Assembly (NCBI GenBank): GCA_019695055.1
Contig: JAIBAT010000116.1
Location: forward strand, 17,783-81,782
DNA: 64,000 nucleotides
DNA from: Candidatus Sumerlaeaceae bacterium
GTDB taxonomy: Bacteria; Sumerlaeota; Sumerlaeia; Sumerlaeales; Sumerlaeaceae
Reading direction: 5' to 3'
Below are positions 58,167 to 64,000 of the stretch, in pieces. Both the position numbers and the translations under genes were made by a program. Under the pieces are notes generated by a model that saw only the letters and a list, made by a program, of their open reading frames with translations, ran no database searches and had not been told where the DNA came from. Position 1 is the first letter of the stretch, and every line of letters begins with the position of its first letter.

Positions 58167-58661
58167 TCAGCGTTTCATGTTCACAAACTGCAGGGGCACG
58201 CTTATCTCCTTGTCCTCGCGCAGCAACTGCATTATGGCCTGCAGGTCGTCGATTTTGTTTCCGGACAGGCGGACCTGATCGCCCTGTATGGAAGCCTGCA
58301 CCTTCAGCTTGGAGTCCTTGGTAATCTTCACTGCTCGTCTCGCGTCGTCCCCAGTCAACCCTTCCCGCAGTGTCACCTCAACCCGGATGTTTCCCTGCGA
58401 TGCTGGCTCCTCCTTGCCGAAGTCGAGAATCTTCGCCGAAAGCTTTCGAGCGACAAACCGCCCTACCAGCATTTCCTTGACGGCTCTCAGCTTCATGTCG
58501 TCCGCCACAAGCAACTTGATCTTCTTGTCGTTCTTTACCAGTTCGACTTCGGTCGTGCTGCCTCGAAAATCGTACCGGCTGGCAATTTCCTTCAGCACGG
58601 CATTCACCGCGTTATCCACTTCTTGCATATCGAGTTTGCTGACCACGTCCACGGAAGGCAT
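58167..58661 (-). CDS. yajQ: YajQ-family nucleotide-binding protein
   Basis: 164 residues, the usual size. 'MPSVDVVSKLDMQEVDNAV' and 'YDFRGSTTEVELVKNDKK' are the family's start. 'GNIRVEVTLREGLTGDDARR' and 'IQGDQVRLSGNKIDDLQ' complete the tandem RRM-like fold. YajQ proteins bind nucleotides or RNA, and in Xanthomonas a homologue binds cyclic-di-GMP; the function here is unknown. Single gene, 109 bases upstream of pstB in the same direction. Confidence 0.96.
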   Translation of the reverse strand: MPSVDVVSKLDMQEVDNAVNAVLKEIASRYDFRGSTTEVELVKNDKKIKLLVADDMKLRAVKEMLVGRFVARKLSAKILDFGKEEPASQGNIRVEVTLREGLTGDDARRAVKITKDSKLKVQASIQGDQVRLSGNKIDDLQAIMQLLREDKEISVPLQFVNMKR

Positions 58662-58841
58662 TGGATTCCGTCCCTTATTTCGGATTTTATCTTACTATTG
58701 GCTCCCAAGGCGGCTGCAATTGACTACGATTTCAACCATTTTGACCAGCTCCGCGATTGGGCAAAAATCTTTGTTGCGACGGGCCGCCTGCGACTGATGG
58801 TGATTGAACGAACATCAAATGAAGAAAGCTGACCGCGCACT

Positions 58842-59363
58842 ATGGGTGCATTGGAGCAATTTGAGAATTTACAGTTTCTCGGCGAGGAATTCGCCACGTG
58901 GCTTTACTGGAAGTCGGAAACCGGCAACGGCCACCCGGCCATCAAGGGGCTCGACGAATTTGAGCTTTGGTTCGAGGCCCCGGTGGAATTGGTGAACGAC
59001 TACAATGAAGCCACTTCCGTGATCCTGAAGGGGAGTACCCCGCTGGAGTCACCCGAAGCGCGCGAAGCGTTCAGCGAGGGGAAAAAACTGGCCCGGGCGC
59101 GGCTCCGCTTCAACATTCGCAATCAGACCTACACCTGCGGTTTTAACGCAGCCACCATGGCCATCACCGGCGTCAAATTGCCCGTCCCTCCGGATACCCC
59201 GGAAGCTGACCGCATCCACTTGCGTCTCGAAATCCTGGAGGAATTCGAAGCCTTCTTCCAGAAGCTTTACGAGGTATTCATTCGCTTGCGCACACACCGC
59301 GAGCATTGGGCCGCCGAACGAAAACAGATTCGCGCCTGGATCAGCAAGGTGGCCGGTGACTGA
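58842..59363 (+). CDS. RdgC-like C-terminal-domain protein
   Basis: 173 residues. 'FLGEEFATWLYWKSETGNG' resembles the 'LGxEFLTWLWxxSE' signature seen in proteins annotated as RdgC-like. The C-terminal 'LEEFEAFFQKLYEVFIRLR' helix with a following basic end (KQIRAWI) is also seen in that group. I recognise this by eye only, so the family name is tentative. RdgC itself is a ring-shaped DNA-binding protein that modulates RecA. The stop overlaps the following methyltransferase by eight bases, so both are co-translated. Confidence 0.6.
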   Translation: MGALEQFENLQFLGEEFATWLYWKSETGNGHPAIKGLDEFELWFEAPVELVNDYNEATSVILKGSTPLESPEAREAFSEGKKLARARLRFNIRNQTYTCGFNAATMAITGVKLPVPPDTPEADRIHLRLEILEEFEAFFQKLYEVFIRLRTHREHWAAERKQIRAWISKVAGD

Positions 59364-60165
59364 CCCACGGCAGGGGCAGGGCGGGTATTGGGACGGCAAT
59401 CTCGACCCAAACAACCTTGGCGCCCAGTTCAGCCGCACGCGCTACAATTATCCCCGGGAACTGGCCTTCTACCTGACTCCCGACCAGAAGTGTGCCCTGA
59501 TGCACATGGGAGAAGTTAAGAACAAGTGGACATTGGACTTGGGGGCCGGAATCGGGACTAATTCGCTTTATCTTTCCCGCCATGGAGCAAAGGTCATTGC
59601 CGCCGACATTGCGCTGGAACGGCTGCGTGCGCTCATGGCTGTTAACAAGGGGCTTCCCGCGAAAACTGGGGCCATCTACCCTGTTCGTTGTGCCGCAGAG
59701 CACCTTCCTTTTCGCCGCGATAGCCTTGATCGGGAGTACTCCAAATCCGTGCTCATCCACACGAAACTGCCACGGGCTGTCGGGGAGCTAAACCGGATCC
59801 TGAAACCCGAGGGGCATGCTGTGTTCGTGGAGCCATTGGCCGGGAACCCGCTTGTGAATCTCTACCGCGCCACACTGGCCCCCAAAATCTGGCAGCAAAT
59901 CACAACCTACTTCACCCGGCAGGAATTGGACGTTATCGCAAACGGCATGGCTGCAGGGGAGCCGCGGTATTTTTACCTGTCGGCGTTCCTGGGTTTCGTC
60001 TGGCAATTTGCCTTGCCGGTGCCGCCACTTTTCCGGTTCAGCGTAAGTGTGCTCAACGCTGTGGACTCAGCCATCCTTCGCGTGTTTCCAAGGCTCCGAA
60101 TGCGATCCTGGTTTGTCGTGATACCGGCAGGCAAAAAAACAGAAACCCCGGCGGTTGAGGGCTAA
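59356..60165 (+). CDS. Class I SAM-dependent methyltransferase
   Basis: 269 residues from a GTG at 59356 overlapping the upstream stop. Motif I 'TLDLGAGIGTNSLYLSRHG' binds S-adenosylmethionine. 'VIAADIALERLRALM' holds the acidic residue, and 'AAEHLPFRRDSLDREYSKSV' and 'ELNRILKPEGHAVFVEPLAG' are later motifs of the Methyltransf_11/UbiE group. The C-terminal 90 residues contain a hydrophobic stretch (YLSAFLGFVWQFALPVPPL) suggesting membrane contact and a lipid or quinone-like substrate. The stop lies within a long hairpin (60146-60190). Confidence 0.9.
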   Translation: MTDPRQGQGGYWDGNLDPNNLGAQFSRTRYNYPRELAFYLTPDQKCALMHMGEVKNKWTLDLGAGIGTNSLYLSRHGAKVIAADIALERLRALMAVNKGLPAKTGAIYPVRCAAEHLPFRRDSLDREYSKSVLIHTKLPRAVGELNRILKPEGHAVFVEPLAGNPLVNLYRATLAPKIWQQITTYFTRQELDVIANGMAAGEPRYFYLSAFLGFVWQFALPVPPLFRFSVSVLNAVDSAILRVFPRLRMRSWFVVIPAGKKTETPAVEG

Positions 60166-60190
60166 ACGAATAGCCTTTCAACCGCCGGGG
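60146..60190 (-). terminator. Long hairpin, terminator for the leftward transcript
   Basis: A perfect 13-base-pair stem (60146-60158 with 60178-60190), extended by GGCT/AGCC inside, overlaps the methyltransferase stop. On the minus strand it is followed by TTTCTGTTTTTTT (complement of the A-rich bases 60133-60145), so it would stop transcription coming from the lipoprotein gene at 60325-60594. No T-run follows on the plus strand. Confidence 0.75.
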
Positions 60191-60208
60191 TAAACTCCAG
60201 CAATACCT

Positions 60209-60293
60209 GCGGGCGTGGCGGAACTGGCAGACGCACCAGACTTAGGATCTGGCGGTTAACCCCGTGGAGGTTCGAGTCCTCTCGCCCGCACCA
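60209..60293 (+). tRNA. tRNA-Leu (anticodon TAG)
   Basis: An 85-base class II tRNA. Acceptor stem GCGGGCG/CGCCCGC is perfect, the anticodon arm CCAGA-CTTAGGA-TCTGG has TAG at 60243-60245, the long variable arm is GGCGGTTAACCCCGT, the T-arm contains GTTCGAGTC, the discriminator is A, and CCA is encoded. Confidence 0.98.
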
Positions 60294-60324
60294 CCCGCTT
60301 CGAAAAAACTAAGCTGCCAGCAGC

Positions 60325-60594
60325 TTACTTTTCGATGGTCTTGCAAACCGGCGCGCACGGCGGTGGGCAGGGAGCCTTGCAGCTCTTCTTGCAGAACACC
60401 GAACCGAGAACCAGACCGGAAGCAGCACCAATGCCAGCGCCAACAGCAGCGCCCGTACCGGACGGATCGCCAGCGCAAGCACCAATAACGGCACCAGCAA
60501 CAGCGCCACCCAACGTCGCATTGCGAACGCAGGTATCCATGCAGCAGCCGCTCAACAGAGCGCCACTGACGACAACAGCGGTCAACTTCGTCAT
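60325..60594 (-). CDS. Small glycine-zipper lipoprotein
   Basis: 89 residues from the ATG at 60594 (GAGG eight bases upstream). 'MTKLTAVVVSGALLSGCC' is a lipoprotein signal with lipobox LSGC. The body 'LGGAVAGAVIGACAGD' and 'GTGAAVGAGIGAASGLVLGS' is a Gly/Ala zipper that inserts in membranes, as in OmpA-glycine-zipper and Rcs-like lipoproteins. The C-terminus 'CKKSCKAPCPPPCAPVC' is unusually Cys- and Pro-rich (five Cys in 17 residues). Transcription should end at the hairpin 60146-60190, running antisense through tRNA-Leu. Confidence 0.8.
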   Translation of the reverse strand: MTKLTAVVVSGALLSGCCMDTCVRNATLGGAVAGAVIGACAGDPSGTGAAVGAGIGAASGLVLGSVFCKKSCKAPCPPPCAPVCKTIEK

Positions 60595-60727
60595 AATCCT
60601 AACCTCACTCAATGATTTATGCACAAATCTAATTACAAACGGGCTTCTTTGCACCGTTTGAATCGATTTATTCGACTGAACCGGGCCCTGTCAAGGCCAA
60701 GATTGCCAAAAAAAACGGGGCAATTTC

Positions 60728-61975
60728 CTACTCCCAGAGGTACCAATCCAGCAACTTCTTGAAGTTATAGGACAATTTACGAAAAACGTTCCCGTTGGAG
60801 TAATAATGCGGGTTCAGGGGTTGGTTCGTGAGCCCGTAAAGCACCAGCCCAATCCCGGTGGAGTAAATCGGGGAACTTACCACTCCGCTGAGCCCTTTTA
60901 GCCCCTGGGGCATTCCCACCTTTGCTGGCATCTCAAAAATTCGCTCCGCCAGTTCGGCAATCCCGTGCATCAACGAGGTTCCACCCGTCAGCACCACACC
61001 GCCGTAAATTTTGTTCTTCACGGGCGACGCATCGATCATCTGCTTCGCCATCATGAAAATCTGCTCCAGCCGTGCCTCAGTTATTTCACAAAGGAACCGC
61101 CGGCTCACCTGGTTCGCCGCTCCCTTCAGTACATCCGAGATTTCCAACACCTCGTCCGGCCCAACGGAGTCCACCAGGGCGCTCGCGTACTTCTTCTTAA
61201 TGTTCTCGGCATCGTAGCGCGAAATTTTCAGGCCGTAGGCCACATCGTTCGTAATGCTGTCTCCCCCAAGGGGAATCACACCGCTAAACTTGACACTCCC
61301 TCCAGCGAAAATGCCCACGTCGCTCGTACCACCGCCGATGTCAATCAGCGCAACGCCAAGATCCTTCTCATTGTCCCCCAGAATCGCCAGCGATGATGCC
61401 AGTGATTCCAGAAGAATGTTACAAGTGCGAAGCCCGGCCTGGCTGATACACCGCACAATGTTCGACGCGCTCGTGATGGCCGCCATGACGAGATGCACCC
61501 GCGCCTCCAGCGTCGTGCCGCTCATGCCCACGGGATTCTTGATCCCCGGCTGGCCATCCACCACAAACTCCTGTGGAATCGCGTGGATGATTTCCACGTC
61601 CTTGGGCAGCTTGATGTAATCCTTGGCGCGCTCAAGGGCGCGTTGGCGATCCTGCTCCGTCACACCGCGGATCGGATTTTGCACTTCCACGGTGCCCTTG
61701 GAATTCTGGCTCGTGATGTGTCCGCCAGCGATTCCAACGTAAACTTCCTTCACGCTGACTCCGGCCATCTGCTCGGCTTTGCGCACGGCTTTCTGAATCG
61801 AGTCCACGGTGGCCTCAATGTCCACCACCATGCCCTTCTTCAGGCCCAGTGACGGATTGCTCCCCACGCCCAGAATGCTCAGTTGGCCGTCGTCGTCAAT
61901 CTGGCCGAGGATGGCGCAAACCTTGGTGGTTCCGATATCAAGACCGGTAATAATCTTCGGGCGCTTCTTGCGCAT
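60728..61975 (-). CDS. ftsA: Cell division protein FtsA
   Basis: 415 residues, actin-like. Phosphate-1 'IITGLDIGTTKVCAILG', the 1C-domain 'YVGIAGGHITSQNSKG', phosphate-2 'ALIDIGGGTSDVGIF' and adenosine-binding 'GGVVLTGGTSLMHGI' are all present. It ends with an amphipathic 'FRKLSYNFKKLLDWYLWE' helix, the membrane-targeting sequence. FtsA tethers FtsZ to the membrane. ftsQ lies upstream in the usual order, but the downstream gene is not ftsZ. Confidence 0.97.
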   Translation of the reverse strand: MRKKRPKIITGLDIGTTKVCAILGQIDDDGQLSILGVGSNPSLGLKKGMVVDIEATVDSIQKAVRKAEQMAGVSVKEVYVGIAGGHITSQNSKGTVEVQNPIRGVTEQDRQRALERAKDYIKLPKDVEIIHAIPQEFVVDGQPGIKNPVGMSGTTLEARVHLVMAAITSASNIVRCISQAGLRTCNILLESLASSLAILGDNEKDLGVALIDIGGGTSDVGIFAGGSVKFSGVIPLGGDSITNDVAYGLKISRYDAENIKKKYASALVDSVGPDEVLEISDVLKGAANQVSRRFLCEITEARLEQIFMMAKQMIDASPVKNKIYGGVVLTGGTSLMHGIAELAERIFEMPAKVGMPQGLKGLSGVVSSPIYSTGIGLVLYGLTNQPLNPHYYSNGNVFRKLSYNFKKLLDWYLWE

Positions 61976-61993
61976 GGGGGGCGCGGTTCCTTC

Positions 61994-63277
61994 CTAACGC
62001 AGGCCCGTGGAGGGCACAGGGGATGAGTTGTTGGCTGGTTTCTGGTCGCCGCGGCGCCAGAAGGCAAACTTGCCCAGGAGACCGCGTTTGGCTGCTGGTT
62101 GCTGGCCGGCGTCATCCGCTGGGCGCGCTTCCGGCGGCGCGGATTGTGCGGCAACCACTGGCTTCGATGCGGCGCGGGACTTCTCGGCCGTTTCCCGGGA
62201 TGCCCCCGACGTTCGCGGCTTGGCATTCGCCGATTCCCGTTCCTTCCGGGACGACACGTTTGAATCGTCATCATTGCGGGCGGACGAATTGGAATCCGAG
62301 GCCACTGCCGGCTTCTCCGATCGGTTGCTCAGGTTCTCCAACTCGGCAGACTCGTGCTGGCGCAGGCTTTCCAGTCGCCCCGCAGCAAGTTCAGCATACT
62401 TCTGCCGATCCATGAAAACGATCTGGTCCTTGAATCGCAGATCCACGTACGCGTTCTGAAACGGATCGGCCTTTTGCTCCTTCTGCAACTCCAGGAAGAA
62501 ATCCAGCGACGGCAGCTTCTCAACAGGGTTCCCGTTGCCGAAGAGAACCTTCATGCCGCCCTTGAGAAAGGCCGTCAGATTGTCGAGATGGTTGACGTTG
62601 TCGCGCTCGATATGAATCTCCGAGAACCTCGAGTAGAGGTCGGGATTTTTGGCGCGAAGCACCCCCGCCAGGTCCAGCGCCTTGTACAGGCTGGGATTAA
62701 AGATCTTACTCCCGACCTGGATCTCCTCGTTCCGGATTCCCGTCACATAGGGGAAGTCCGCCCGTGGTGGCGTGTCGTGTGCAATTTTCTCGATCACAAA
62801 TCCTTCTCGGTCCACGAAGAAGAAATCGTCCGCCACCACGATAATCTCGGGCTGGCGCTCCGCGGCCCGCAGGATCAAAGTGTCCGGGTAAACTTTTTCC
62901 AAATGAAGGTTCCGGATGCGAGGGTACTCCTGAATCTTCCTGGTCAGATCCCCCAGGTTGAGATTCAGCATGTTTCGGCTGTCACCAAGCATTGTGTCGA
63001 GTAGCGACTCAACCTCCGCCTGGATGCGCTTGTCGTTCAGGCCCTCAACCTTGAGCTGGGAGAGACGGAAGTACGGCATGTCCTGAAAAAACCCGTAGGA
63101 AACGTGCCCGATGGCGCCGGCACAAAGGCAGAAGCACAAGATACCAAGGATGCGGTTAACGGTTCGACGGCGCTGCCCGGAGCGTGCGCCACGCACAGGG
63201 CGACGCACAATCACGCGCCGACCGGCAATGGCTGAAACCTCCGGCATGCGCCGGCGCTTTTTCTCACTCCTCATCAT
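61994..63277 (-). CDS. ftsQ: Cell division protein FtsQ/DivIB
   Basis: 427 residues. A basic cytoplasmic start (RRPVRGARSGQRRR) precedes a membrane helix at about 42-64. The POTRA domain follows ('FRLSQLKVEGLNDKRIQAEV' and 'IQEYPRIRNLHLEKVYPDTL'), then the FtsQ beta domain ('FVDREGFVIEK', 'YVDLRFKDQIVFM'). About 100 C-terminal residues are polar and low-complexity (Ser, Arg, Ala, Glu), ending 'FAFWRRGDQKPANN'; typical FtsQ proteins lack this tail. It lies 18 bases upstream of ftsA. In the divisome it links FtsB/FtsL and FtsK. Confidence 0.92.
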   Translation of the reverse strand: MMRSEKKRRRMPEVSAIAGRRVIVRRPVRGARSGQRRRTVNRILGILCFCLCAGAIGHVSYGFFQDMPYFRLSQLKVEGLNDKRIQAEVESLLDTMLGDSRNMLNLNLGDLTRKIQEYPRIRNLHLEKVYPDTLILRAAERQPEIIVVADDFFFVDREGFVIEKIAHDTPPRADFPYVTGIRNEEIQVGSKIFNPSLYKALDLAGVLRAKNPDLYSRFSEIHIERDNVNHLDNLTAFLKGGMKVLFGNGNPVEKLPSLDFFLELQKEQKADPFQNAYVDLRFKDQIVFMDRQKYAELAAGRLESLRQHESAELENLSNRSEKPAVASDSNSSARNDDDSNVSSRKERESANAKPRTSGASRETAEKSRAASKPVVAAQSAPPEARPADDAGQQPAAKRGLLGKFAFWRRGDQKPANNSSPVPSTGLR

Positions 63278-63726
63278 GCCAACTGCTGCTCCACTCTCCG
63301 CATCAACGATAAAACCAACAGGACCATTCGCAAACTACCCACATGTGAAGCCAATGCCAATTCGCAATCGTGCCCCGGTTTGTGGCTCATTGATCCCAAT
63401 CTATGCACTACTGGAAAAGCAATGCTCAATTCGCCCAAACCGACGCACCAACAGCACCATTTTGACCGGGGATTTTTCGAGCATCAAAACAGTGGATTTT
63501 TGCGCCATTCCGCACCGATGCTCCGGGAGATTCCCAGAGTAGCATTCACAGCTCTGGATCAGAAAATCACCCCAACCAAATTGGCTGAAAACAAAACTTG
63601 CCGCTTTGGACAGCAACAATCAAGAACTGGATCAATGATTTGTCAGATTTTTTTCAAGGGGGCCTTGAGCCCCAGTCGTGGCGGGGTGAGGAGCCCCATG
63701 CAAGGGAAGGAAACATCGAAGGAAGC
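63278..63726. other. Divergent intergenic region
   Basis: 449 bases between ftsQ (leftward) and the aminotransferase (rightward). There is a small CAAGG-GGG-CCTTG hairpin near 63656, preceded rather than followed by a T-run. No RNA family or convincing promoter was recognised. Open frames here have no protein-like character. Confidence 0.4.
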
Positions 63727-64000
63727 ATGAGCCTGCGCGAAAATTTCCTCCGCCATGTAGCCCAGACCTCCCCGTTCCCAAACGGCTTGGAGGTGGCCCG
63801 GGCTGAGGGCTGTTACATCTGGGACACCTCCGGTCGCCGTTACCTGGACTTCATATCGGGCATCTCCGTCACCAACGTCGGCCATTGCCACCCGGCCGTC
63901 GTCGAAGCCGTCCAACGCCAGGCCACCCTTTACGCCCATACCATGGTCTACGGCGAGCATATCCAGGCCCCACGCGGCTTCGCTGGGCTCATCAGGCTTG
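63727..64000 (+). CDS. Class-III (acetylornithine/GABA-type) aminotransferase, 5' part only
   Basis: First 91 residues; the gene runs off the window. 'GCYIWDTSGRRYLDFISGIS' and 'NVGHCHPAVVEAVQRQ' are the standard N-terminal block of class-III PLP aminotransferases such as ArgD, GabT and ornithine aminotransferase. 'LYAHTMVYGEHIQAPRGFA' follows. The PLP Lys lies beyond the edge, so the substrate cannot be told. The ATG at 63727 has GAAGGAAGC just upstream. Confidence 0.92.
   Translation, partial: MSLRENFLRHVAQTSPFPNGLEVARAEGCYIWDTSGRRYLDFISGISVTNVGHCHPAVVEAVQRQATLYAHTMVYGEHIQAPRGFAGLIRL

Noticed and set aside
63380..63730. 116-codon plus-strand frame before the aminotransferase
   Set aside because: No domain, no ribosome site, irregular composition, and it overlaps the aminotransferase start.

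Overview
The window is chromosomal DNA from a GC-rich, diderm-like bacterium. It carries about 50 protein genes, two tRNA genes, no rRNA, no CRISPR array and no recognisable insertion sequence or phage. Three traits point to the poorly cultured phyla near the PVC/Sumerlaeota (BRC1)/Hydrogenedentota part of the tree: a lone GspG-type pseudopilin, giant secreted GH18/FN3 and ELWxTDGT-repeat proteins, and a Ser/Thr kinase coupled to an ECF sigma factor. A cytosolic pair of group 3b and 3d [NiFe]-hydrogenases fits the same picture. The phylum is an inference from gene style and is not proven here.

Layout. 1-8.4 kb is housekeeping: the end of a GT4 glycosyltransferase, a DUF309 protein, signal peptidase I, a secreted propeller/thioredoxin-like protein, a tiny Cys-rich protein, a cupin, dihydroorotase and glycogen phosphorylase. 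8.4-9.3 kb is non-coding and holds short dispersed-repeat-like tracts. 9.3-17.1 kb encodes a pseudopilin and a 2284-residue exported protein (GH18-like, lamin-tail-like, nine near-identical FN3 repeats, two carbohydrate-binding-like modules), closed by a textbook terminator. 17.2-26.6 kb holds small envelope proteins, a GT39 transferase, ComM/YifB, an L,D-transpeptidase and catalase-peroxidase KatG. 26.7-34.1 kb is a signalling/surface block: an ECF sigma factor translationally coupled to a membrane Ser/Thr kinase with a repeat-built ectodomain, a 17-repeat ELWxTDGT secreted protein, and a divergent ECF sigma factor fused to a membrane segment and a DUF3471-like domain.

34.7-51.0 kb is the centrepiece. 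A leftward operon encodes a group 3b (sulfhydrogenase-type, NADP-linked) hydrogenase, HydB-[cNMP-domain protein]-HydG-HydD-HydA-protease. Across a 746-bp divergent control region lies a rightward operon for a group 3d NAD-linked HoxEFUYH hydrogenase with its protease HoxW, followed by HypA, HypF, HypC, HypD and HypE. Most junctions in both operons overlap by a few bases, implying translational coupling. HypB is missing. Together the genes could exchange electrons between H2 and both NADPH and NADH pools, sharing one maturation set.

51.0-64.0 kb returns to housekeeping: SurE, a secreted S1/P1 nuclease, a DegT aminotransferase with a GT2 transferase, ElbB, an alpha/beta hydrolase, PyrR, tRNA-Thr, an orphan PstB, YajQ, an RdgC-like protein, a methyltransferase, tRNA-Leu, a glycine-rich lipoprotein, FtsA and FtsQ (without an adjacent ftsZ), and the start of a class-III aminotransferase cut by the window edge.

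Hand counts on sample lines suggest that the plus strand is G-rich between about 9 and 34 kb and C-rich or balanced outside. The two switch points coincide with the two large gene-poor gaps.
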